From Nostoc sp. FACHB-152 (GTDB taxonomy: Bacteria; Cyanobacteriota; Cyanobacteriia; Cyanobacteriales; Nostocaceae): a stretch of 63,374 nucleotides of DNA. Numbering within the stretch: the first letter of the stretch is position 1; each line of letters opens with the position of its first letter. Where the stretch lies: positions 1 to 63,374 of the forward strand of contig NZ_JACJRV010000037.1 of NCBI RefSeq assembly GCF_014697475.1, read 5' to 3'. The position numbers were made by a program, and so were the translations under genes. Positions 23,201-28,636 of the stretch are shown here, one piece after another. The notes beneath the pieces are model-generated. The model saw only the letters and a list, made by a program, of their open reading frames with translations. It searched no databases and was not told the DNA's origin.

Positions 23201-24794
23201 ATTTTGCATTGGCGATCGCTATCGATACTCCAACTCCTGTTGAATCTGTAGGCTCTTCACCTAGATTTTTTAAGGTGCGGGTAGTCATACCTGCAACTGA
23301 ATTGGCATCAGATAGAATGTTCACATCTCCTTCTGCCTTGATGATTGCACCTTGACCAATTGTAGTAATTGCAGTTGCATTAGAACTGCTATATCCAATG
23401 CTGAAATATTGATTGAGAACTTTGCTAGTACTATCTGCTTTAGCAGTAGCTGAAATCTCAATATCTCCACCAGTGGTGAGTTTGGCATTATTGCCAAGTA
23501 TTACACTTGCTGACGATTCTCTAATAGCAAAATCAACTGGTAAAGATGCAATAGCAGTACCATAGTCTATTAAGGGTTGTACTAAAAAGCCATTCACCCA
23601 CGAATTAATTTCATCGGTAGGGTTATCATCCTGTGCTTCTGCTTTCAGTGTAATGTTTTCAGCTTCAATTGAGACATTATTCCCTAGAGAAATTTCGGCT
23701 TTCTGAGTGTTTACAATACCACCTGGTAGCAGATTTAGTAACACTGAAGAGTTATTCTTGGCTTCAAAGGAAACATCACCTGAAGTGAAGATATTGACAT
23801 TATCTAGGATACTAATGCTTTCAGCATTTACCGTTAAATTCCCACCATTGAGAGTTAAATTCTGAGCAAAAATTACCGAGTCATTCCCATCCTCGCCATC
23901 AATGGTTAACGATTTAGTAAAATTAGCATCTATTGAATCTACTGTAATTGTGTCATTTCCCAATAGTCCTTTGATGGTTAGTGAATTACTGGGGTTCCAG
24001 AAAGTAATGCTCTCAAAAGTACCGTTACTGCTGAAAATAGTCGTTTTTCCTATAGTATCTTTTTTGACTAGGATTTTATCGTTACTATTAGTAGCAGTAA
24101 ATACTCGGTCTGCCGTAGTAGTATTGTCAAAAATTGGTGCTAACCCGTCATAGCGAATCGTCTTGGTATCGAGCAGAATCTCGCCTGAATGAGGCCCATC
24201 TGCAATAAATTTAGCACTGTTATACGTTCCGCCTTCAAGAACCAAAGTCCCTAAATTCCCATCACCTCCATCTGCAACGCCACTGAGATTACCCTCTGGA
24301 GTAAAGACAAATGTGGCGTAGTTATTGGCAGCAGCTTTAAGATTTTCAACATTGTGAAATTCAATATTGCCAATGTTTCCAGAGTTGTCTCCAGTGATGT
24401 ACCATGTTGTGTCAATTTTGGGGCCAAATAGTGTGTCGTTTCCCTGCCCACCTTCAAAGTTAAGTTTTGCCCCCGTATTTTTTAAGGTATCGAATAAAGA
24501 ACTATCGATATATAAGCTATCTTTATCAAAACCCAAATTTACTGAAATATTTGTATCTTGAGAAAATCCCAGCCCATTTATCTGATAAAAATAGTTGCCA
24601 TCAGCACTGTATTCTAAAACTTGACCATCACCAACTTTTAGATATAAATTCTCTGCTTTATCTGTACCTAAAAGCATCAGAGAGTTATTTGGTAAAAGCT
24701 GATAAGCAAAAGGATCTAAACTGTTAAATAGTGAAGAATCAGAGGATAAAGAATTTGTACCTGAGTAATTTGTATTAATTGAGTTAATGTCCAT
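11274..24794 (-). CDS. Giant repetitive beta-strand protein, probably surface-exposed or secreted
   Basis: 4506 residues with no Sec signal or membrane helix at the N-terminus. Residues about 1-300 contain calcium-binding-like GGxGNDTL and loosely repeated strands. About 300-1250 and 1265-2400 are dozens of roughly 50-residue modules built on GxxVSxNNIxNxxxAYI followed by a VxVLAxDNSxIxSLAG strand. Modules of about 60 residues with the pattern TGQxVxY...YYVKVxDxNTxQL occur once near 612-670 and as a tandem block near 2925-3350. The end (about 4000-4400) returns to GNDxF strands. It closes with short repeats ending in LSLFDRNLV and LLALFSR. Composition is rich in Asn, Ser, Thr and Ala and poor in Cys, as in beta-helix adhesins and large exoproteins. 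No type I secretion or two-partner partner gene is nearby. An adhesive or sheath role is inference. Confidence 0.85.
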   Translation of the reverse strand: MDINSINTNYSGTNSLSSDSSLFNSLDPFAYQLLPNNSLMLLGTDKAENLYLKVGDGQVLEYSADGNYFYQINGLGFSQDTNISVNLGFDKDSLYIDSSLFDTLKNTGAKLNFEGGQGNDTLFGPKIDTTWYITGDNSGNIGNIEFHNVENLKAAANNYATFVFTPEGNLSGVADGGDGNLGTLVLEGGTYNSAKFIADGPHSGEILLDTKTIRYDGLAPIFDNTTTADRVFTATNSNDKILVKKDTIGKTTIFSSNGTFESITFWNPSNSLTIKGLLGNDTITVDSIDANFTKSLTIDGEDGNDSVIFAQNLTLNGGNLTVNAESISILDNVNIFTSGDVSFEAKNNSSVLLNLLPGGIVNTQKAEISLGNNVSIEAENITLKAEAQDDNPTDEINSWVNGFLVQPLIDYGTAIASLPVDFAIRESSASVILGNNAKLTTGGDIEISATAKADSTSKVLNQYFSIGYSSSNATAITTIGQGAIIKAEGDVNILSDANSVAGMTTRTLKNLGEEPTDSTGVGVSIAIANAKLTSKTTVSQGAEIEAGGNVNLVANGKTEREASAEVGSFGSSGRGGISAALGFSKADVNTFVNGKVVSGSSLQHEFNPGSAVNNDNDTITIKNHGFKDGQAVIYKNNNDADSNIGDLEDSTTYYVKVVDENTIQLAESSSDLEDEKFIDLKSTGVQGNAHILKDPGIRVIAQLESEDAADATSGVGGDPSIADKIEKPEIAVSAIIGKLTEDNYSKNSNSGGSGGDASVTAAGAFVFSKIDNNVTATIGSNAVLESQADVSVQASISENIKTAAEAATEDAEGSNGAAKKASASAAVIVGLYSNNAQTTIESNAVIDASKDTRITSEVSYPFRIEPQERFVPSDVGAMLKEEGFGGVTGYLDGKLGIQSELLNSWAVSTSETEGEISLAGSVNYQQFTNNSQAIVKSGAKINQNQDIRPESDDQTVSVEATTEMQLINVTGVFKFDLSIDSVKDLVQKKDPLAIYNPVGSSGGKGGVGGAFFLMFNDSTTIAKVETGTSIYTGADGGLTINAESTAFDVDLGQAGGGGGKFGVGGTFSYTNQESKTIAQLESGAKVTGGSLEITANDETLRITAVGGVAKSENLGIGMSVTVNEMDRETLALIGNQTGTAGIGTDIEVEGDIKVEAKADGGLWAFSLAAAVVKDKPPEKPSEASTDQLASAPQPDLSSAGGSGGSTSSNDQGNQGKSGIGISGDVSINNVKDKVSAYINDAGTIKGETLDITAVNDSDLRSVSGAVSFSAKKDPNSTSAGIAGSFSMNTLTGTTSAYISGSAANGDKLTLEASQLSLSATRSGDLFALSAGGAAAPGQNGYAVSGSVSLNKIANTTEASMSGTNATIAGDVGLNAQDSSSIFAIGGALSFGGKAGFGAAIGLNRINNTTKALIQDSSLDHQGKLELSAINESSIKAITASLGISTQQSSAAGAGTVSLNFISNRTETAIINTQKGASTATGIISLIAKDNSDIANLAGAVGLSGGKAGFGAAVAYNSISNVVKSYIESSTLSTQGELKLQAESKAVIQAIALGVGGGKDVGLGGSVAINLIGNTTEAYLNSVNLTADGQNNISASDNSTIQALAGGVGVGQKAGIGAGIGVNQIGNSIKAYVSNSNLTSNNLVSLSALSTSTIEAISIGGGGSEKFALGGSVSVNTINTVTTAYISNNSVVQGSQVLASALDTSTIKSLSGAVAVSGNTAIGAAVSTNNINNQVVTYISSSQVTATSNNILLKADLKAKISNATLGGAGGQSFALGGSVSVNNINTVTDAHISDNATVNAAQAVEVLANDNSDIESLAGQVAIGGTAGVGAAVSTNNINNNVSADISSSQITSTIGGVKVKAAIAPKINNITVAGAGGGSFALGGSVTVNNIGTQTLAYISNNSTVEASQGVTVLATDNSNINSFAGTIAGSGNTAIGASVSTNNVNNKVSAYISASQVTSTSNVLVNADLTALVRNATVGGAGAGTFAAGGSVSVNNIGTVTEADISDKATVNAAQEVEILANDNSDIESLAGQVVIGGAAGVGASVSTNNVNNKTSAYISDSQVTSSNSSLTVKANSSPKISNITAGGTGGGAFAFGGSVTVNNIGTQTLAYISNNSIIQARQNIEILATNNAAIQSLAGQISAAGQAAIGAAVAVNNYGGKIEAYINDSEATSTSGQIKVTANDTSKIESLSAGASVSGSPAVPSVSLTGSVSVNNISNTVDAHTLNARISANSLEISAKNDATIKSLAGQISISISGGAVGAAVAYNNIGSTVKAYIAADDGNYTTVNTSGNVLVTAVSKGTIETIAAGGSVGLFVGAAGSAAVNQMTNNVSAFVQNGIIKANGSVGILADSNNTMTTKGGTFSGGFVGLGATIAVNNLENKTRAYVNNSSIDGVGEQSIIIPKTDGTGVTESFQGVAVLATSKDNLGVTIGTGGAGGYAFVASIAVNTFKNTTEAYANDVAINAIFGSTVPQHNVYIKAFNDSKVEVNAGTAGVGLAAAAGVGIEVTTMKNATNAYINSSDLINSQGSQIYAHNNLIVEAKTQKSLTSNVMALGGGLGFSVQGAVSIINVSSGMSDKGKEAASDTQSKVDTQLQDLNKMGKDSSGKSNISTKSADFTSSLLNLQGTTAFIAGTANAGNNIIVNAYETTKLNMTVGSLSAGLASVGGAVGIANIQHNASAYVGDRSTLIGGNITIQSTGFVDSTTVEAVAGSAGLVGLGAAVAILSSENNSKAYVGNHTAIIKANNIDVIANSSSNLNVEGLGASYGLAAAGAVIANAQETGTTKAYLDSGIQVENTDNLNVKANTNETVTATTQASSGGIISGNGTDAKATVNPNVAAYIGDNNTIKVTKDINVLSNVSVDGDAASKGGSYGALAVGLSFSEVNSNPTINTYVGANTTIEAGNITISSSLGKAPVSADTSFNPSNAVNNTADSITFANNHGLKTGDTVVYSNGGGNTIGGLTNQTSYKVIAVNDKTVKFGSEFDATTIDTKLNTLKFANGHNFTNNQQVIYEASSGTSNIGGLTSGQKYYVKVIDSNTVQLSKTPIIDDVNEGAKLAGINTVGGVTTITARKDDKTANVFQNGDTVVYKKRSALFTVDTTVPDTGGKANIFNLSTGDIVSQDTINSASHGFETGDQVIYSATGTALSGLTNGQKYYVIKVDDNKFQLGTTYNQATNTVTGIVDITNATAGTSHKITTVGLKISNVTNFTYSTANSNKITVTNHSFTTGQAVKYSGVSSIGLTNGTTYYVIKVDDNNFQLAATSSGTALTLNAGAGSYSLTATTELEENVTYYVKNSTLSDFQLSKTNGGSAIALDTSGLTGTGASHIFVKQSVIDLSSASTGIHNLHLDLENGTATGDKHLLSSGASVVLPSQGDQVFSAYSQASAGALLGGTGTRTNLNITPTSKTYIGNNASLTALGNVTVKSLSNIQVTGATTSETYGAIAVGASEINLTVNTTNNTYVGNAAKIQAQGNVIINAQSDNNLNISASGGAGSLITFADADAIARLKHDTTTTVQDNATIIANDDLVIGSNSNTNGNVKVQASGVGFYADADANGEFYIDGTNRTDINSNAHLEGRTLTIEAIVNNLNVETRSEAEGAGLIGNIDAHSKVELSGTDATVNIGSQAYLKGDYINLNAIYKKVSSNAIAFADCDGLGGDTDSDSRNNMPLSAKVITDSTSTLDVYKLNVKSDLESVSYRTDAHSDKAWELRIWTPFGDIVITMDFGSESKNETFAPTATTNFNSYVNFVARGENPVLVIGTDGQVTQKSNNVTVNFSGNNAIVSDIKTTELGEANFKGSLTDNGKYSIKDPAYDTVQIDNYSANNLIINNIDAINLGAASQFKYIVNGSSTNKSINGSLPINSTLVTINNWGTSNLILQGKIKNPHDRTILYSGGNIFRQGTTQNIVTRDLKMTAAGSIGAINQGIAAELNQGYSPVTANVADSNIYLNVEAQNSTYLNLTAKALDKKPVTVNVQRMTGYTGEVNLEIGQTTDQANAAVNALYQFTDNIDFYQSIMAGNNIVINAGNTTTNINAKTIFTGATGSLNMVTGGWINVNNVTAAINLQKVISYQDAVHLNGWDLTLVDNGLLQAAKDISVTSTNFSMLNNAQLKAKTDVSLLVNNSFQISASSLISDANNVVIQGDYNNQNPAGATINIEGWINAQQMSIITQGNNDIVNIQRLATTTNIYTGGGNDIVNIGSSQNRTNEIQKRLTIYGETQDDLDTLNIDNSGDNSNNVGILTDTSLTGLSTGEGIYYNGFEVLNLKLGIGNDDFTILNTSATTNIDSSSGDDKFRIGTKVDASGSVVDEIVNGVLLPGVNILGTKNITNIKTGTGNDYIQVNRNTAVLNIEGEFGDDTFEVNTPINYSILLNNAQVNLSGNDGNDTTIINGSSLLETINNNGSSVEVVNSRLISLMTNENLVINGNIGSTGSSGGSNNTNSGSDPTLSSLADRTLVTTNTTNTGSNSSLTLLSLFDRNLVNTSSTSTGTGSVIDPLLLALFSR

Positions 24795-25059
24795 ATAGAT
24801 AGCAAGTTAATTTAATTAATGATTGTTGTAAAGCTACAAAATATGAGAATTGAGTTAGATAGGCAATGCAAAACTATTCTTAATTAGCCATAATAGCTTT
24901 GAATACATAGGGTGCAACAACTGCACCCTATGTGAATTATGCAAATTTGAATCAAAAATTCATGAGCGGTAATTATTGAAGAAACTTCAGATTTTACAGT
25001 CTCTATCGGTTTTTTTCTCGGTGATAAAACTTAGTTTAGATATGGCTGAAGATAGAAAC
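24795..25059. other. Intergenic region before the giant gene
   Basis: It holds the promoter side of the minus-strand giant gene and the palindrome at 24905-24933. No gene is seen. There is no clear purine-rich ribosome site in front of the giant gene's ATG. Confidence 0.4.
24905..24933. terminator. Perfect 12-bp inverted repeat, possible terminator or operator
   Basis: ACATAGGGTGCA and its exact complement are separated by 5 bases. It lies downstream of the minus-strand 84-residue gene and upstream of the giant gene. It could end transcription of the first or regulate the second. No T-run follows on the minus strand, which weakens the intrinsic-terminator reading. Confidence 0.5.
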
Positions 25060-25314
25060 TTATCCTTTAGGTACGGATGGTATTCGTATTTCTACTTTCT
25101 CTTGTGTATTAGCTGGGGATTTAGATTCTTGTTCTGTGGGGAGATGTCTCGCTTGTTCTTCAGGAATTTCAATATTTAGGATAGTAGAGGGTGCTTTGTT
25201 GAGAAATTCAATTCCTGGTGCAACTTCCCGATATGGACGGTTGAGGAGATAGTTCAGTAGGGCATCACGTTGTTGCTCTGTGAGTAAGTAAACTCTTTGC
25301 TTAACTTCTGGCAT
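25060..25314 (-). CDS. Small conserved-looking hypothetical protein
   Basis: 84 residues. The N-terminal half is a predicted helical stretch (YLLTEQQRDALLNYLLN) followed by RPYREVAPGIEFLNKAPS. The C-terminal half is charged and probably disordered. The RPYREV segment looks like small cyanobacterial proteins of unknown function, but I cannot name the family. It has no membrane segment or signal peptide. It is transcribed towards the giant gene, with a palindrome between them. Confidence 0.6.
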   Translation of the reverse strand: MPEVKQRVYLLTEQQRDALLNYLLNRPYREVAPGIEFLNKAPSTILNIEIPEEQARHLPTEQESKSPANTQEKVEIRIPSVPKG

Positions 25315-25632
25315 GGCATTTTAATGTCTTGCATAAATTGTAATTTGGGAAAATCAATATTTATAATTTCCCCATACCCAATATTTCACCGCTAGATATA
25401 TTTGTAATCGGTAAAATAACTGATATCAAGACGATAAGTGATGAATTTTACAGTCAATGCAAATTTCTCAGCGTAACAATTTTATCTAAGCATTACTACT
25501 AAAGTAATATTAATTCCTCATAAAGGAAGTAAATTGTTTAACTTATGATTACACTGATAGGAGCTATCACCTCCTATCAGGTTACTGTCAGTGTAAAAAT
25601 AAAGGGCAAAACTTATTGTAAGGCAGCAACTA
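25315..25632. other. Spacer upstream of the PIN gene, with a 10-bp hairpin
   Basis: An antitoxin gene would normally be expected here and none is recognisable. A perfect inverted repeat (CTGATAGGAG, 7-base loop, CTCCTATCAG) lies at 25554-25580. A short frame from the ATG at 25545 runs across it and overlaps the PIN gene start, but the product resembles no antitoxin I know. Confidence 0.4.
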
Positions 25633-26001
25633 TTGGACGTTTATACATTTATTTGGTTCATTATGGGTAATCCAAGAATTAATAACAGTATTAGAACGCA
25701 AATTGAACATAACGAAAATATTTTAAGTATTGCTAGTGTTTGGGAAACGGCAGTCAAACACAGCATTAGTAAACTAAATTTTAATGTGAGTTTTGCTGAG
25801 TTTGTTGAACAACAAATAGTGATTACTGGTATACCATTAATGCCTATCGCCATTAAGCATATTTTAATTGTTTCCCAATTGCCTTTACATCATCGTGACT
25901 CCTTTGACAGAATGTTGATCGCTAAAGCAATTGTAGAAAGCATACCTATTGTAAGTGCTGATACAATTTTTGATACATATCTTATACAGCGTTTGTGGTA
26001 G
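25633..26001 (+). CDS. VapC-type PIN-domain toxin, probably orphan or 5'-altered
   Basis: About 122 residues of a PIN ribonuclease domain. Acidic active-site candidates are visible: Asp in LLDVYTF at the very start (family norm LLDTHTF), Glu in SVWETAVK, Asp in HHRDSFDRMLIA and Asp in IVSADTIFD. The family product would degrade RNA, often initiator tRNA, and be held by a cognate antitoxin. Here no antitoxin is visible upstream. The only start codon in place is a TTG at 25633, which leaves almost no sequence before the first Asp. The frame remains open upstream without an ATG. The true start may be a non-standard codon or the front of the gene may have been lost. The domain identity is secure; activity is doubtful. 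Confidence 0.75.
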   Translation: MDVYTFIWFIMGNPRINNSIRTQIEHNENILSIASVWETAVKHSISKLNFNVSFAEFVEQQIVITGIPLMPIAIKHILIVSQLPLHHRDSFDRMLIAKAIVESIPIVSADTIFDTYLIQRLW

Positions 26002-26091
26002 GGGCTGTGGATATCTACCAAAAGATTAGTAAACAAAAGACACCAAAAAAACTTAGCATTACTTTGATAAGGCATCATCAGTAATAATTGT

Positions 26092-27339
26092 ATGAGTTAT
26101 TATATCGCTCCTCGCTTTTTGGATAAAATTGCTGTTCACATCACCAAGAATTTTTTGAATATTCCTGGTGTGCGAGTTCCCTTAATTTTAGGTATTCATG
26201 GACGTAAAGGTGAAGGGAAAACTTTTCAGTGTGAGTTAGCTTTTGAAAAAATGGGTGTGGAAGTAACACTCATCTCTGGGGGTGAATTAGAAAGTCCCGA
26301 CGCAGGAGATCCAGCACGCTTGATTCGGCTACGCTATCGAGAAACAGCAGAACAGGTCAAAGTGCGCGGTAAAATGTGCGTGCTAATGATCAACGATTTA
26401 GATGCTGGTGCAGGCCGCTTTGATGAAGGTACACAATACACCGTAAATACTCAGTTGGTAAATGCCACACTGATGAATATTGCCGATAATCCTACAGATG
26501 TGCAATTACCGGGTAGTTATGACTCCAACCCGATACGCCGTGTCCCAATTATCGTAACAGGTAATGATTTTTCCACACTCTACGCGCCGTTAATTCGGGA
26601 TGGACGGATGGAAAAATTTTATTGGGAACCCAGCCGTGATGACAAAGTGGGAATTGTTGGTGGTATTTTTGCCGAAGATGGACTCTCTAAGCGCGAAATT
26701 GAACAGCTGGTTGATACTTTCCCCAATCAATCTATTGACTTTTTTAGTGCTTTGCGAGCGCGAATTTACGACGAACAAATCCGCGAGTTTATCCACAAAG
26801 TCGGGTTTGAACGTATATCGTTGCGTGTGGTCAATAGTTTAGAAGCACCACCAGAGTTTAAAAAGCCTGATTTTAGACTGTCTCATTTAATCGAGTCTGG
26901 TAACTTTGTGATGGCTGAACAAAAACGGGTCGAAAATTCTCAGTTGGTGGATGAATATAATCGTCTCAATCGAGGTAGGAGTTCTCAACCAGCACCACCC
27001 GTTGCTGAACCACCAGTTAGTCAATCATCATCTAATGGTTCTCGTAAGCAGGAAGTATCAAACACTCATGTCAGCCTGGAAACTCAAGAACAAATCCGGC
27101 GAGTCTTGTCTCAAGGACTTAAACTTACCTTTGAACACGTAGATGAACGCCGCTTCCGTACAGGTGCTTGGCAAAGTTGCGGTACAATTCACATCGATGC
27201 TGAGTCTGATGCCATCTCAACTTTAGAATCACATCTAACTGAATACAGTGGTGAGTATGTGCGTTTGGTAGGAATTGACCCGAAAGCCAAGCGGCGGGTT
27301 GTAGAAACGATTATTCAACGACCGAATGGGAAAAATTAA
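26092..27339 (+). CDS. rca: RuBisCO activase with C-terminal small-subunit-like domain
   Basis: A 415-residue AAA+ ATPase that remodels inhibited RuBisCO active sites. Walker A is GRKGEGKT (residues 37-44), preceded by the characteristic FLNIPGVRVPLILGIHG segment. Walker B lies in VLMINDLDAG and the sensor region in VPIIVTGNDFSTLYAPLIRDGR. A Pro/Ser-rich linker (about 292-320) leads to a domain at about 325-412 (SQGLKLTFEHVDERRFRTG). That domain resembles the RbcS-like repeats of carboxysomal CcmM. This C-terminal domain is characteristic of many cyanobacterial activases and is thought to direct the enzyme to the carboxysome. No rbcL, rbcS or ccm genes are in the window. A strong hairpin follows the stop. 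Confidence 0.95.
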   Translation: MSYYIAPRFLDKIAVHITKNFLNIPGVRVPLILGIHGRKGEGKTFQCELAFEKMGVEVTLISGGELESPDAGDPARLIRLRYRETAEQVKVRGKMCVLMINDLDAGAGRFDEGTQYTVNTQLVNATLMNIADNPTDVQLPGSYDSNPIRRVPIIVTGNDFSTLYAPLIRDGRMEKFYWEPSRDDKVGIVGGIFAEDGLSKREIEQLVDTFPNQSIDFFSALRARIYDEQIREFIHKVGFERISLRVVNSLEAPPEFKKPDFRLSHLIESGNFVMAEQKRVENSQLVDEYNRLNRGRSSQPAPPVAEPPVSQSSSNGSRKQEVSNTHVSLETQEQIRRVLSQGLKLTFEHVDERRFRTGAWQSCGTIHIDAESDAISTLESHLTEYSGEYVRLVGIDPKAKRRVVETIIQRPNGKN

Positions 27340-27349
27340 AAGTTACAGA

Positions 27350-27378
27350 GTAGAGACGTAGCATTGCTACGTCTCTAC
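27350..27378 (+). terminator. 13-bp perfect hairpin after rca
   Basis: GTAGAGACGTAGC and its exact complement flank a 3-base loop 11 bases after the rca stop. It can act as a terminator. The same core (GAGACGTAGC) is, as I remember it, a frequent dispersed palindrome in Nostoc genomes, so it may instead be a MITE-like repeat unit. Confidence 0.6.
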
Positions 27379-27412
27379 AGAGTTAATATATATCAGGTTT
27401 TTGTGAAATGGT

Positions 27413-27866
27413 CTAACAATTCCCTGGATGGATTTGCTGATAAATTAAATCCTGCAAGATATTGGCTTGTTGATTACTAATGGATATATGCAGACTTGGC
27501 AGAGTCATCCGCAGCAGCAAATTTTTTTGATGATGTTGGATAACTTAAACGTTGAATTACCTGTGGTGAAAGTTCGTAATAGGGGGTATCACTTAAAATT
27601 TCCACAGATTCTAATAATTCAGCATCGTTGCCCAGTATCTTTACAATGTTTTCACAAATATCTTTGAGATCCGTATCTATCCCAGTGACAATCGATATAT
27701 CTCGGCTGATACTGGGTTAATTAGATACCAAATTATAGGGTTCCAGGTTAGTCATCTGGGCAGCTATCCGGGGATGGGTGCTTCGCCGCAAGCGGATGTC
27801 ATCTATCCCTTTAACTAATATTACCAATCTGTCTCTATTTAACTTAGATATTGCATTATTTTTCAT
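27413..27866 (-). pseudogene. Decayed phenylalanyl-tRNA-synthetase-like gene fragment (FDX-ACB-type domain)
   Basis: Reading the minus strand from the ATG at 27866 gives RDRLVILVKGIDDIRLRRS and then MTNLEPYNLVSN. A TAA interrupts at 27719-27717. The same frame continues with PSISRDISIVTG, ENIVKILGNDAELLESVEI and PYYELSPQVIQRL. After that the meaningful frame shifts: IQHHQKNLLLRMTL and ISNQQANILQDLIYQQIHPG run to a TAG at 27415-27413. RDIS, LLESVEI and QKNLLLR match the order of the ferredoxin-fold anticodon-binding domain of PheRS-type proteins. One stop plus one frameshift indicates a recent pseudogene. Its ATG overlaps the stop of the upstream gene, so the two were probably one operon. The catalytic core is absent, so this is a paralogue or fragment, not the housekeeping enzyme. 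Confidence 0.7.
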
Positions 27867-28608
27867 AAGCCTGTAAAGGAACAAGCTTGGCACTTGCTAA
27901 AGCTTTACGCCAAGCTATCGTTGCTGCCATTCGGTAATCAATTTCTCTAGAATCAACATCATGGTAGCTTCCATTATCAATGGAAATTATCATAGATGTT
28001 AGTGAAATATTTGTTTTATGAAAATAGTCAATTATCCCATCGATAATTGCTTCAAAAATTGCTGGGATATAATAAAAAGGAATAATGCTATCATCATGAA
28101 CTCGCCAGATAATTTGAGTAGTTCGGTATTCAATCATAGGTTCAATCTGTAACCATACATGACCGTAACTCCCAACACTGGTTGCAAATCGAATATATTT
28201 ACCTTCTGCTATTAATGGTTGAGAAATAGAATAAAGATTATATTCCACTTTATTCCATAAATCTAATTCTATCCTGTCCTCAAAATTATCCCAGATGTTA
28301 GCGACCCAATGCCAATTTTCTACATATTTACAAATGTGATCCCATTTGTAATTACGCACACTCTTGTAAAATTTTAACAAATTATATAAGTCACGGATAT
28401 CTTTTAATTTTGGCTGTTCCTGCTCTATTAATTCAAGTAATTTTCTTGCTACTTCTATTGTTTCTTTTATAAAGAGTTCACCCGTATCTTCATATATTCT
28501 TTGTTCTGGTTGTTGATTTAATAATTCAATAGTGCGATGTAACCATCTCACATCTTTTCTTGCTTCGTAAGTATAATATTGAATATTGCTAAGTTTTTTG
28601 CTATTCAT
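27856..28608 (-). CDS. Stand-alone EF-G domain-IV-like protein with unknown helical N-terminal part
   Basis: About 250 residues. The first 150 are mostly helical and unfamiliar. The last 100 read like domain IV of elongation factor G: GSYGHVWLQIEP, then YIPAIFEAIIDGI, then DNGSYHDVDSREIDYRMA. The corresponding EF-G landmarks are GQYGHV, YIPAVEKGI and DGSYHDVDSSE. In EF-G this domain reaches into the ribosomal A site; no GTPase domain is present here. I chose the ATG at 28608 because the longer reading starts with TTG at 28662 and would overlap potB by 26 bases. A decayed PheRS-like gene follows on the same strand, overlapping its stop. The function is unknown; a ribosome- or tRNA-mimic role is inference. 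Confidence 0.65.
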   Translation of the reverse strand: MNSKKLSNIQYYTYEARKDVRWLHRTIELLNQQPEQRIYEDTGELFIKETIEVARKLLELIEQEQPKLKDIRDLYNLLKFYKSVRNYKWDHICKYVENWHWVANIWDNFEDRIELDLWNKVEYNLYSISQPLIAEGKYIRFATSVGSYGHVWLQIEPMIEYRTTQIIWRVHDDSIIPFYYIPAIFEAIIDGIIDYFHKTNISLTSMIISIDNGSYHDVDSREIDYRMAATIAWRKALASAKLVPLQAYEK

Positions 28609-28636
28609 ACATAGATAAAAGATTTTGCTTATGCCT

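Noticed and set aside
11389-24727. Many plus-strand ORFs of 60-110 codons opposite the giant gene
   Set aside because: They are antisense shadows. Their length comes from the repetitive, stop-poor complement of Asn/Ser/Ala-rich codons, and their products mirror the repeats.
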